A stretch of DNA of 32,043 nt from Acidimicrobiales bacterium. Lineage in GTDB: Bacteria > Actinomycetota > Acidimicrobiia > Acidimicrobiales > Salinilacustritrichaceae. The position numbers and the translations under genes are program-made. The stretch lies in NCBI GenBank assembly GCA_028822535.1, contig JAPKDO010000005.1, positions 1-32,043 on the forward strand, given 5' to 3'. Below the pieces are notes generated by a model. That model saw only the letters and a list, made by a program, of their open reading frames with translations, searched no databases and was not told where the DNA came from. Below are positions 17,721 to 26,074 of this stretch, one piece after another; the stretch's first letter is position 1, and each line of letters begins with the position of its first letter.

Positions 17721-19343
17721 TCAGTCATAGGTGGCGGCCACGCTCCAGCGACCACGTTCGAGCACCACGAGTCGGGCGGTGCCGTCGTCGGTCACCACCT
17801 GGAACCGGGCTCGTCTGGAGTGACGCTCGGGATCCCACCAGCGCTCGTCGACCGGCCACGGCCCCGCCCAGGAATCGATCCGATGGGACCGGCCGTCGAC
17901 CCGCAACCGTTCGGGGGGCGCCGTGGGCGTGCACCTCCCGTCGACCATCACCACCCGTCCGGTGCCGTCGAGCACGTCGACCGGGAGTGGCTGTGGGTGG
18001 ACGGTGGCCGGCGACGGGTTCGGGAGCCGACCGGGCCAGGGAGCAGCCACCCAGTCGGCGTGCACGGCGGGACGATCGGCGGTGAGATCCACGGCGCCGG
18101 CGGGAACGAGGCGTAGTTGTTCGTCGGGGTCGCGACCCCCGGCGTACTCGGGCACCGACACTGCGTCGGCGCCGAGCAGGCCCTGCACCCGGGCGATCGC
18201 CCGTACGGCCCGATCGGCCGCCCCCGTGTCGCGCCCGCCGAACCCCTCCCCCGGGAGGCCGAGCTGGCGTCCGTCGGCCGCCACCACCTCGTCGGGGTGC
18301 AGTTCCAGGTGGACGATGCCGGCGGTGGGACGCTGACGGACCGAGGCGTTGATCCAGCCGTCGAGCTGCCAACGGACCCGGTCGGCGATGGCCCCGGCGC
18401 CGAGGCCGCTGGTGCCGGTCGACCCGGCGGAGGAACTCTCGGCGTGGCGCCACACCCGCTCGGACCGCTCGCCGTTCTCGGTCTCGGCGATCACGACGAG
18501 GCGGGTGCACACCGAACCACGAGCGTCGAGTCGTCGGTGGAGTTCGTCGGCAAGGCCGCGTGCCACGAACGCGGCCGGCGCCACCTGGTCGGCCGGCGGG
18601 TCGAGCTCGGCCGAGACCACGAGGTCGAGCGGTGGCGGTGCCGTCCGCAGAGGCCGGGCGTCGAGCCCGCGGGCGAGGCGATGGGCCTCGGCCCCCGCCG
18701 GGCCGAACCGCCCCAGCACATCGGCGGCCGGGAGCGCCGCGAAGTCTCCGAGGGTGTGGAGACCGAGCCGTCGGAGCACATCGGCGAGGTCGGGCTGTTC
18801 GAGCGCCGTCAGCGACAACGGAGCCAGATACTCGGCGACGCTGCCCGGCTCGACGATCCAGACCGGCGGATCGCCCCGTTGCGCGGCGACGTAGGCGGTT
18901 CGGGCTGCGTGCTCGGCGGCGAAGGGACCATCGGCCACCCCCACCATCACCGGCTGATCGACCGCTGCGACGACCCGATCGGCCAGCGCCCGATCGCCAC
19001 CGAAATAGCGCGACGGCCCGAGGGTCGGGAAGGCGCACCGGCCGGGGCGGGTGATCTCGACGCGCGGGGTGAACGCCTCGAGCGCCTGGACGACCGGTTC
19101 GAACATCCGGGCGTCGCGCTCGACATCGCGGTCGAGCACCCGGAGCGACGGGCATCGAGCCTGGGCCTCACGCCGTCGCATGTGCCGGCGCACGTCGGCC
19201 GCCCGTGCCGCTGCAGTGCAGGCCACCACCCGGTTGGCCACGAACACGGCGGCCGGTTCGTCGGCCGGGACTCCAGCAGCGAACAACGGCCAGTCCGGCA
19301 CCCAGACCGTCATCACCCTGGCGGGAGCGGCGGGGTCAGGCAT
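17721..19343 (-). CDS. imuB: ImuB, Y-family polymerase-like mutasome protein
   Basis: 540 aa; VWVPDWPLFAAG, TRPGRCAFPTLGPSRYFGGD, QLGLPG clamp-binding-like motif; downstream of ImuA'. Confidence 0.92.
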   Translation of the reverse strand: MPDPAAPARVMTVWVPDWPLFAAGVPADEPAAVFVANRVVACTAAARAADVRRHMRRREAQARCPSLRVLDRDVERDARMFEPVVQALEAFTPRVEITRPGRCAFPTLGPSRYFGGDRALADRVVAAVDQPVMVGVADGPFAAEHAARTAYVAAQRGDPPVWIVEPGSVAEYLAPLSLTALEQPDLADVLRRLGLHTLGDFAALPAADVLGRFGPAGAEAHRLARGLDARPLRTAPPPLDLVVSAELDPPADQVAPAAFVARGLADELHRRLDARGSVCTRLVVIAETENGERSERVWRHAESSSAGSTGTSGLGAGAIADRVRWQLDGWINASVRQRPTAGIVHLELHPDEVVAADGRQLGLPGEGFGGRDTGAADRAVRAIARVQGLLGADAVSVPEYAGGRDPDEQLRLVPAGAVDLTADRPAVHADWVAAPWPGRLPNPSPATVHPQPLPVDVLDGTGRVVMVDGRCTPTAPPERLRVDGRSHRIDSWAGPWPVDERWWDPERHSRRARFQVVTDDGTARLVVLERGRWSVAATYD

Positions 19344-20031
19344 GCAGGGGCACCGGATCGGCCACCACCGACTCGACCCACCCGTCGATCGACGGAAGCC
19401 ACAGTTCGGCGCGGCGCGGCCGCGACGCCTCGCGCCGTCCGCCGCCGACCACCGTCACCCGACGCGACCGCAGGTGTCCGTACCCGTCGGCCAGACCCTC
19501 CCACCGAGCGTCGGTCACCTCGAGGGTGACGTCGGCACCCTCGGACCACCCCGACGAGCCGACCTGCACCAGCACCGCACCCCGCTCCCGGGTACGGGCG
19601 GCGAGCCGACGGCCGTCGCGCGCCTTGACCCGATGCGTGGCCTGCACCAACACGACCTCGAACGCGTCGACCAGCGCGGCGACCGCAGCCGCCCAAGCCG
19701 TCTCCTCGTTGTCGGGGCCGATCTCGGTGTCGGGTGATGCGACCAGGACGAATCGTTCGAGGGCGATCCCGAGTTCGGCCGCGGCCAGGAGTCCGAGCGA
19801 CGGGAACCCGACCGCAGCGACCCAGGCCCCGTCCTGCGACGCGGCAGCCGCTGCAGCCAGAGCGAGCGACGTCGCTGCCGGGCCGTCGGTGGCCAGCGTC
19901 GATCCCCGTCGCAACCCCCCGCCGGGGATCAGCGACGCGAACGCGGGGAGGACCGGGAGTCGCTGTTCACGAGCGAGCGCAATCGGCTGGATCTGCTCGA
20001 CCAGCGCTGCTGCGACCTCCGCTCGACCCAT
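19336..20031 (-). CDS. imuA': ImuA' (RecA-like mutasome accessory protein)
   Basis: 231 aa; overlaps imuB by 8 bp; LPVLPAFASLIPGGGLRRGSTLATDG RecA-like fold lacking a canonical Walker A; genomic context. Confidence 0.85.
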   Translation of the reverse strand: MGRAEVAAALVEQIQPIALAREQRLPVLPAFASLIPGGGLRRGSTLATDGPAATSLALAAAAAASQDGAWVAAVGFPSLGLLAAAELGIALERFVLVASPDTEIGPDNEETAWAAAVAALVDAFEVVLVQATHRVKARDGRRLAARTRERGAVLVQVGSSGWSEGADVTLEVTDARWEGLADGYGHLRSRRVTVVGGGRREASRPRRAELWLPSIDGWVESVVADPVPLHA

Positions 20032-20040
20032 GCCGACCAG

Positions 20041-20060
20041 TATCGAACACCTGTTCGATA
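20041..20060. promoter_or_regulatory. putative LexA/SOS box TATCGAACACCTGTTCGATA
   Basis: 9-bp perfect inverted arms around CC; 12 bp upstream of the imuA' start (TCGAAC-N4-GTTCGA core 20043-20058). Confidence 0.9.
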
Positions 20061-20064
20061 CTCG

Positions 20065-21066
20065 TCAACCGTGATCGGGGTCGCGCCACACCGCGTCGGA
20101 CGTCGTCGTGACGATCGACCCGTCGGCGAGCACCGTCACCCCGGTCGCACACGGCGGGCCGAGCACCTCGCCCGGCAATGCCACGCCGGCGTCGGGAGTC
20201 GGGAGTCGCTCCACGACCTCGGAGAGGAAACCGCAGAGCACCAAGTCGCCGTCCGGCAACACGGCGAGCGAGGAGGGCGCCCGCATCTCGCCATCGAGTT
20301 CGAGGACCGCCTCCTCCCCCTCCGGGGAGATCCGGACCACCCGCTCGGGCTGTGGCCCGGGGGCGTTGTCGACGAGCCAGATGTCGTCGTCCACCACCGT
20401 CATGGCGAACGGGTTGTTCCAGCCGCCGGACACGACCCATGGCTCCTGGTCGGGTTCGCCGTCAGGATCGAGCACGAGGATCTTGCCGTTCGGCGTGTCC
20501 GGGTCGTCGGTGGCGTCCGGTTCCTGCAGATCCCCGATCGAGATCAGGAGTTCGTCCCCTCGGAACGCGAGCGTCCCCCCGTTGGCGAGCTCGGTGCTGA
20601 CCGGGCCCTCCCACACGAGCGTCTCGGTCCCCGACGCCAGCCGACCGACGACGAGCCGACCGTCCGATGCCCGGGTCCACGACGCGTAGACGTCGGTCGC
20701 CTCCCCCGACTGACGGGTGGCGAGGCTCAGCAACCCGCGTTGACCCTCGGTCGCGAGTTCGTCCGACAGTTCGACCGCGACCGTGGTCTCCCCCGTCCGA
20801 TCCGACCGCATGATCCGTCCGGTCGTGCGTTCGGCGTAGAGGAAACCGCCTTCGGCCAGGGCGACCGGCGACAACGGATCGCCCGACGCCGAGATGATGA
20901 CCGTCGGCTCGTCGCTGCGGTCGACGACGAACGCAGCGATCAGCGCGGCGCCGATCCCCACGAGGAGCGTGAGTACTGCGAGGCCCACCCCGAGCTTGGC
21001 GACGAGCGGCCAGCGGACGCGCTCGCGTTCGTCCTCCGGCGGGGAGCCGGGGACGAGGTCGCTCAA
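20065..21066 (-). CDS. membrane-anchored beta-propeller protein, PQQ-dependent sugar dehydrogenase/sorbosone dehydrogenase-like
   Basis: 333 aa; single N-terminal TM; GQRGLLSLATRQ, GGTLAFRGDELLISIGD, NGKILVLDPDGEPDQEPWVVSGGWNNPFAM. Confidence 0.75.
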   Translation of the reverse strand: MSDLVPGSPPEDERERVRWPLVAKLGVGLAVLTLLVGIGAALIAAFVVDRSDEPTVIISASGDPLSPVALAEGGFLYAERTTGRIMRSDRTGETTVAVELSDELATEGQRGLLSLATRQSGEATDVYASWTRASDGRLVVGRLASGTETLVWEGPVSTELANGGTLAFRGDELLISIGDLQEPDATDDPDTPNGKILVLDPDGEPDQEPWVVSGGWNNPFAMTVVDDDIWLVDNAPGPQPERVVRISPEGEEAVLELDGEMRAPSSLAVLPDGDLVLCGFLSEVVERLPTPDAGVALPGEVLGPPCATGVTVLADGSIVTTTSDAVWRDPDHG

Positions 21067-21416
21067 TCGGTGGATGCCGCGACGGCGGCGTCGTCCGGCG
21101 CCGGATCGTCACCGGTCGCTTCGACTCCGCCGTCTGGATAGAACCGGAACAGGTCTTCGATGATCTCCTGGAGACCGTCGCCGGTGGAGCCGCCCGCGAG
21201 GCGCACCGTGATGACCGAGCTGTTGACGTGGACCGAGTCGACGCCGCCGTGTTCGAGGATGCGCCGAGCCACCAGATCGACCGGGCGGTCCCGGATGACG
21301 TCGGCGAGCGACGAGTAACGCTCGTGGCCCATGCCCGTGAGACTGCGGTTGATCTCGAACCGCAGTACTTCGGAGTTGGTCGACGGCTTGGCGATGACGG
21401 TCACGCTCTGTCCCAT
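21063..21416 (-). CDS. Nfu/NifU N-terminal domain-like protein
   Basis: 117 aa; KPSTNSEVLRFEINRSL...DLVARRILEHGGVDSVHVNSSVITVRL resembles the Nfu_N domain; lacks a CxxC Nfu C-terminal domain. Confidence 0.65.
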   Translation of the reverse strand: MGQSVTVIAKPSTNSEVLRFEINRSLTGMGHERYSSLADVIRDRPVDLVARRILEHGGVDSVHVNSSVITVRLAGGSTGDGLQEIIEDLFRFYPDGGVEATGDDPAPDDAAVAASTD

Positions 21417-21473
21417 GCGGGACCGAGGCTAGACCGCCGCACGCCTCCGGCAAGAGTGCGAGGATGGTCGTCG

Positions 21474-22304
21474 ATGAGCGCGCTGGGCTGGGGACATCGC
21501 TACCTGCTCTGCCCGCCGAAGCACTTCGGCGTCCTCTACGAGATCAATCCGTGGATGCACGAGGGAGTGGTCGTCGATGTCGACGCGGCACGCGGACAGT
21601 GGGAGGCGCTGCATCGGACGCTCCTCGACGCCGGGGCAGAGATCGAGACCATCGACCAGCCCGACGGCGTCCCCGACCTGGTGTTCACGGCCAACGCCGG
21701 TCTGCTCGACGCCACCACACGACGGTTCGTGCCCTCCCACTTCCGACATCCCGAGCGTCAGCCCGAGACCGAGGTGTTCGCCACCTGGTTCGCCGACCGT
21801 GGATGGGACGTCGACCGTCTCCCCGACGACGTCGACCAAGAGGGTGCGGGCGACGCGCTCCCCTTCGATGGCGTGTTGGTGTCGGGCCATCGTCCGAGAT
21901 CCGACGCGGCCGCCGGCAACCATCTGTCCGAACTCCTCCACGTGCCGGTGCGCTCGGTCGAACTGGTCGACGAACGGCTGTACCACCTCGACCTCACCTT
22001 CTGCCCGCTCGACGACCGTCGAGCGATGTGCGCCCCGCTCGGCTGGGACGCCGACGGACGCGACATGATCGAGTCGCTCGTGCCCGAGCCACTCTGGCTC
22101 GAGGACGACGAAGCGCTGGCATTCTGTGCCAACTCGGTGGTCGTCGGCTCGCTGGTCGTGATGCCCTCGTGTCCACCGCGTGTCGGTCGCATCCTCGAGT
22201 CGTGGGGATTCGACGTCGCCGTCTGCCCTGTCGACGAGTTCCTCAAGGCGGGCGGCGGTTGCCGCTGCCTCACACTGGCGTTGGACGTGACGTTCGCTCC
22301 GTAG
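21474..22304 (+). CDS. amidinotransferase / dimethylarginine dimethylaminohydrolase (DDAH)-like protein
   Basis: ATG at 21474; FEIN-type N-terminus, DGVPDLVFTANAGLLD, terminal GGGCRCLTLALD with putative catalytic Cys. Confidence 0.85.
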   Translation: MSALGWGHRYLLCPPKHFGVLYEINPWMHEGVVVDVDAARGQWEALHRTLLDAGAEIETIDQPDGVPDLVFTANAGLLDATTRRFVPSHFRHPERQPETEVFATWFADRGWDVDRLPDDVDQEGAGDALPFDGVLVSGHRPRSDAAAGNHLSELLHVPVRSVELVDERLYHLDLTFCPLDDRRAMCAPLGWDADGRDMIESLVPEPLWLEDDEALAFCANSVVVGSLVVMPSCPPRVGRILESWGFDVAVCPVDEFLKAGGGCRCLTLALDVTFAP

Positions 22305-22668
22305 CGGTCTCGTGTGCGGCACGATCGGCCCACAACGCGAGGCCGACCGACACGACCGCCAGCACCGTGTGGACCAGCTTGAACGCCACGCCGTGGTCGG
22401 CGAGGCCGATCTGTACGGCGCGGATCGCCCACACACCGATGGTCCAGACCGCGAACGCCCGGACCCAGTTCGCCACGTCGGACCGGCGTCGCCACAACAC
22501 GACCACACCGACCGCGAACACCGTGAAGATGCCGGCGAGGGCGGTGCGCCACACCTGTCCGCCCGTCGTCAGCGCGTCGTCGGTCCAGATGTTGCGGATG
22601 CGCGTCGTCCAGACGAGGAACGTCCACGCAGCCAGGACCAGCGCTGGGCGAATCGGTCGCGAGGCCAT
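22270..22668 (-). CDS. small hypothetical membrane protein
   Basis: 132 aa from ATG at 22668; four hydrophobic segments; 3' end overlaps the convergent DDAH-like gene by 35 bp. Confidence 0.6.
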   Translation of the reverse strand: MASRPIRPALVLAAWTFLVWTTRIRNIWTDDALTTGGQVWRTALAGIFTVFAVGVVVLWRRRSDVANWVRAFAVWTIGVWAIRAVQIGLADHGVAFKLVHTVLAVVSVGLALWADRAAHETATERTSRPTPV

Positions 22669-22823
22669 CGCGCGACGATAACGGCGACGCCGTCCATCAC
22701 CGCCATCGCCCACCGGAACTGGCGCTCGACGGCCACCGAGTCGACGACATCGGCGGGCGATGCCGCAGATCGCGCTTCGGTCGCCCGTAACGATTGCAAC
22801 CGGGTCGTGGCACGATCGGGGAC

Positions 22824-24413
22824 ATGAGCCGCGTACCGCCCACCGCCGAAGGGCTCTCCCCTGCGGAGGCGGTGTCCTTGCGGGCGCGCACGCTGGTGCA
22901 CCAGGGGCGAGCGGAGGAGGCCTTGACGGCGGTCCGCGACGCGCAGGAACAGCTCGAGATCGGGCCCTGGGACCGGCCCACGCTGCACTATGCGGTGGCG
23001 GTCGCCCACCGCTCGCTGGGGCAGGCCCGAGAGATGACGTTGGCCGCAGACGCTTGCCTCGCCGCCGCCCGGGGAATCGAGAGCGCCGGTTGGACGGCGA
23101 ATGCGCTGAACCTCCAGGCCATGTCTGCGATCCGTGACGACGATGTCGATGCTGCTTTGGCGGGGCTCGCGCGGGCGGAGAACGCGCTCGCTGCGACGAC
23201 CGATCCGGTGCTGGCGGCCTGGGCGCGCAACGGGCTGGGCTACTGCTACACGCTGCTGCGCCTGTACGAGATCGCCGTTCCCCACATGGAGCTGCCCCTC
23301 CCGACGGGCGACCCTCGTCAGCCTCCCATGGCCGCCGCCATCCAACGATTGAATCTGGCATGGCTGCACCACCGCTGGGCCGGCGACATCGAACGGGCCG
23401 CCCCGGAAGACGTCGCCGTCGGCCAGGCCGCCCGGTTACGCGAGACGGCCAACGAGTACGCCCGAGAGGCGTTGGCGATGAGCACCCATCACGATCACCC
23501 GATCATGGCGGAGATCCGTGCCGTGGAGTTGGTGACGAGACCACCGCACGTTGCCGTCGCATCGATCGATGACCTCCGGGCGCTGTGGGCCGAAGCCGAC
23601 CACGCCGACCACGTGGGGAGCCGTCCGACAGTCGGCTGCGCCTTGGCCCGCGCCCTCTGGGAGGTCGGCGACCGGGACGAGGCGATGCTGGTCGCGCAGG
23701 AGGCGGCCCGCATGTCCGAGACGACGTCGGACTGGCAGGTCACCGCCGACGCGCAGTGGCTGTGCGCAGACCTGGCCGCACAGGCCGGGATTCCGGGCGC
23801 AGATGCCAGCCGGGCCTACGGGTTGACGTTGTCGCGGGTGCTGTGGCGGCAGCGGTTGGCGACGTTGCACGGCGCGATGGCTGCCCGGGAGGTCGAGGCG
23901 ATGCAGCACCGACTCGAGGCGGCCCAGCAGGCGGCCACCTCGGACCCGCTCACCGGGCTGGCCAACCGCCGGGCGCTCGAGGGCCTGCTCGCCCGGACGT
24001 CCGGCGGGGCACCGGATGTGCCGACCAGCCTGCTGCTGATCGACCTGGACGGCTTCAAGGCCGTCAATGACGAGCACGGCCACCGGGTGGGTGACCAGGT
24101 CCTGCGCGCGGTCGGGACAGCCATCACCGACGTGGCCAGGCGCGGTGATCTGGTGGTGCGGCTGGGCGGTGACGAGTTCGTCGTCGTCGCGGTCGACGCC
24201 GATGCCCGGCAGGCGGCGATGATGGCCGAGCGCGTCAGAGAGGCCGTCGCCGCGACGACCGTCTCACCGCCCGGGGGCGGGCAGGTCGGCGTGACCGCCA
24301 GCGTCGGCAGCCGCACGACAGGGCCGGACCTCGCCACCGGCGACCTGTTGCACGCTGCGGACGAGGCGATGTACCAGGTCAAGCGTGGCCACGCGAGTGT
24401 GGGGACTGGCTGA
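22824..24413 (+). CDS. diguanylate cyclase (GGDEF) with N-terminal TPR-like helical region
   Basis: ATG at 22824; SDPLTGLANRRAL, RLGGDEFVVVA; RRGD five residues upstream of GGDEF (I-site). Confidence 0.92.
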   Translation: MSRVPPTAEGLSPAEAVSLRARTLVHQGRAEEALTAVRDAQEQLEIGPWDRPTLHYAVAVAHRSLGQAREMTLAADACLAAARGIESAGWTANALNLQAMSAIRDDDVDAALAGLARAENALAATTDPVLAAWARNGLGYCYTLLRLYEIAVPHMELPLPTGDPRQPPMAAAIQRLNLAWLHHRWAGDIERAAPEDVAVGQAARLRETANEYAREALAMSTHHDHPIMAEIRAVELVTRPPHVAVASIDDLRALWAEADHADHVGSRPTVGCALARALWEVGDRDEAMLVAQEAARMSETTSDWQVTADAQWLCADLAAQAGIPGADASRAYGLTLSRVLWRQRLATLHGAMAAREVEAMQHRLEAAQQAATSDPLTGLANRRALEGLLARTSGGAPDVPTSLLLIDLDGFKAVNDEHGHRVGDQVLRAVGTAITDVARRGDLVVRLGGDEFVVVAVDADARQAAMMAERVREAVAATTVSPPGGGQVGVTASVGSRTTGPDLATGDLLHAADEAMYQVKRGHASVGTG

Positions 24414-24442
24414 CGACACCGGGTGAATGGCCAAAGCGGCGC

Positions 24443-24919
24443 TCAGGGCCGGAGGCGCGAGATCTCCGCCACGACCGCCGGCGGCGCCGGGACCGGCGGA
24501 CCGGTGTCGTCCACCGCGTCCGCTCCGGGCCTCGGCCGGTGCGCCACCCGCGAGCCGGCGAACGCCACGACGAACACGCCGGCGGCCAGCGCCGCGACGA
24601 TCAGGAGCACGACGCCACCTCCGAGGGCGCCACCGACGGCCAGCAACAGCAGTGCGCAGAACAGGCCGACCCACGGGAGCGCCGACGTCTGCTTCGTCGG
24701 CGGCAACGTGCTCGCCGCCCGTCCGCCGTGGAAACGCCCTTGGACGTTGGCTTCGAACACGATCTGCGACACCCGTTCGACCACATCGTCGGCGTCGCCG
24801 GCGATGGGCGCGAGGTCACGGCCGACGGCGTTCCAGTCGTCTGCCGGTAGTCGCAGCTTCGACAGGTCGTCGAGGAGCCGCGACAACTCGACGTCGCGAC
24901 GGTCAGCGGTGGCGCTCAC
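24443..24919 (-). CDS. hypothetical membrane protein
   Basis: GTG at 24919 overlaps the rnhB stop by 4 bp (GTGA); 158 aa with one long hydrophobic region. Confidence 0.65.
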   Translation of the reverse strand: MSATADRRDVELSRLLDDLSKLRLPADDWNAVGRDLAPIAGDADDVVERVSQIVFEANVQGRFHGGRAASTLPPTKQTSALPWVGLFCALLLLAVGGALGGGVVLLIVAALAAGVFVVAFAGSRVAHRPRPGADAVDDTGPPVPAPPAVVAEISRLRP

Positions 24920-25647
24920 GCGAACAACGTCCCCTGGTTCTCGTCGGGACGGAGGTGTCGCGGCACGGCGCGGATCGCGCCCGGCCACGGCAGATGCTCC
25001 ATGAAGACCCAACTCCGACGATGGATCGACGACGGACCCACGCCGGCCAACGCCGTCTTGTGGCGCGGACACGGGTAGCCCTTGTTGGTCTCGAAGCTCC
25101 ACCACGGGTGAGCCTCCGACTCGGCCCGCATCATCCGGTCGCGCGTCACCTTGGCGACGATCGAGGCGGCGGCGATGGACAGACACGACGCATCACCCTT
25201 GACGATCTTGCGCACCGACGAAGTCGGGACCACGTCCCCACCCACGAAGTCCCAGTTGCCGTCGAGCAGCACCTGGTCGGGCTCGACCCCCAGTCCGGCG
25301 ATCGCCCGGGCCGCCGCCAGCTTCTGCGCCGCCGACATCCCCAGCTCGTCGCACTCCTCGTGGGTGGCGTGACCGACGGCGAACGCGTCGCTCCACTCGA
25401 CGATGCGTCCGTACATGAGCTCGCGTTCGGGCTCGGTCAACATCTTCGAGTCGCGCACCTTGGTGAGACGTCTGTCCTTCGGGATCACCACCGCGCCGAG
25501 CGTCAATGGACCGGCCCACGCGCCGCGGCCGACTTCATCGATGCCGACGACGACGTCGTGCCCGGCCTCCCAGAGGTCTCGTTCGTTGCGCGTGCCGGGC
25601 GCCTTGCGCTTGAGGCTGGGGCGCAGCGTGGTTCCGGGCGAGGACAT
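24916..25647 (-). CDS. rnhB: ribonuclease HII
   Basis: ATG at 25647 (MSSPGTTLRPS); VVGIDEVGRGAWAGPLTLGAVV, DSKMLTEPERE, VAKVTRDRMM, NKGYPCPRHKTAL. Confidence 0.94.
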   Translation of the reverse strand: MSSPGTTLRPSLKRKAPGTRNERDLWEAGHDVVVGIDEVGRGAWAGPLTLGAVVIPKDRRLTKVRDSKMLTEPERELMYGRIVEWSDAFAVGHATHEECDELGMSAAQKLAAARAIAGLGVEPDQVLLDGNWDFVGGDVVPTSSVRKIVKGDASCLSIAAASIVAKVTRDRMMRAESEAHPWWSFETNKGYPCPRHKTALAGVGPSSIHRRSWVFMEHLPWPGAIRAVPRHLRPDENQGTLFA

Positions 25648-25672
25648 CGACGGCGACGCTACCGTCAGCGCG

Positions 25673-26074
25673 ATGTTGCGTACCCCACTCGCCCGACGGA
25701 TCCCCGATCTGCGCCGGATCGCGCTCGATGCGGTCGACAGCGTCGACTCCGTGCTCTCGGTGCGATCGCGCCACTCGGAGCTCAGCGCACTGTCGTCCCG
25801 CAGCATCCTGTCGCTCGGATCGGTGGGGAGCATCCTGTCGGTCGGCTCCGCCGGCAGCATCCTGTCCTTCGCCAGCGCCGGGAGCATCCTGTCGGTCGGC
25901 TCCGCCGGCAGCGTCCTGTCGGTCGGCTCCGCCGGCTCGCTGTTGTCGCGCTGGTCGATCCTCTCGATCGGCGGGCGCGCCGACCGCTTCGCGTATCGAC
26001 GTCGCGATCAGGCGGCCGTAGGCCTCGCGACGGTTGCCAGTGTCGTCGCGCTCACGAGGACCGATTCGGCATGA
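25673..26074 (+). CDS. hypothetical nonapeptide-repeat (SxxS[IVL]LSxG) protein
   Basis: 133 aa ORF from ATG 25673; stop overlaps the PPK2 start (ATGA); eight 9-residue repeats. Confidence 0.65.
   Translation: MLRTPLARRIPDLRRIALDAVDSVDSVLSVRSRHSELSALSSRSILSLGSVGSILSVGSAGSILSFASAGSILSVGSAGSVLSVGSAGSLLSRWSILSIGGRADRFAYRRRDQAAVGLATVASVVALTRTDSA
25739..25954 (+). repeat. 8 x 27 bp imperfect tandem repeat encoding a 9-aa motif
   Basis: SVDSVLSVR/SRHSELSAL/SSRSILSLG/SVGSILSVG/SAGSILSFA/SAGSILSVG/SAGSVLSVG/SAGSLLSRW; DNA unit approx. agcatcctgtcggtcggctccgccggc. Confidence 0.9.

Noticed and set aside
17383-17730. 115-aa plus-strand ORF spanning the 68-bp repeats
   Set aside because: 68 is not a multiple of 3, so the two repeat copies are read in different frames; no sign of coding selection.
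14486-18116. Long ORFs 14486..16378 (-) and 16281..18116 (+)
   Set aside because: Antisense to PhoD-like, MFS and ImuB coding regions; composition is typical of GC-driven spurious frames.
24764-24784. CGAACACGATCTGCGACACCCGTTCG as a spaced SOS box
   Set aside because: Arms are 16 bp apart rather than 4, and it lies inside a coding region.
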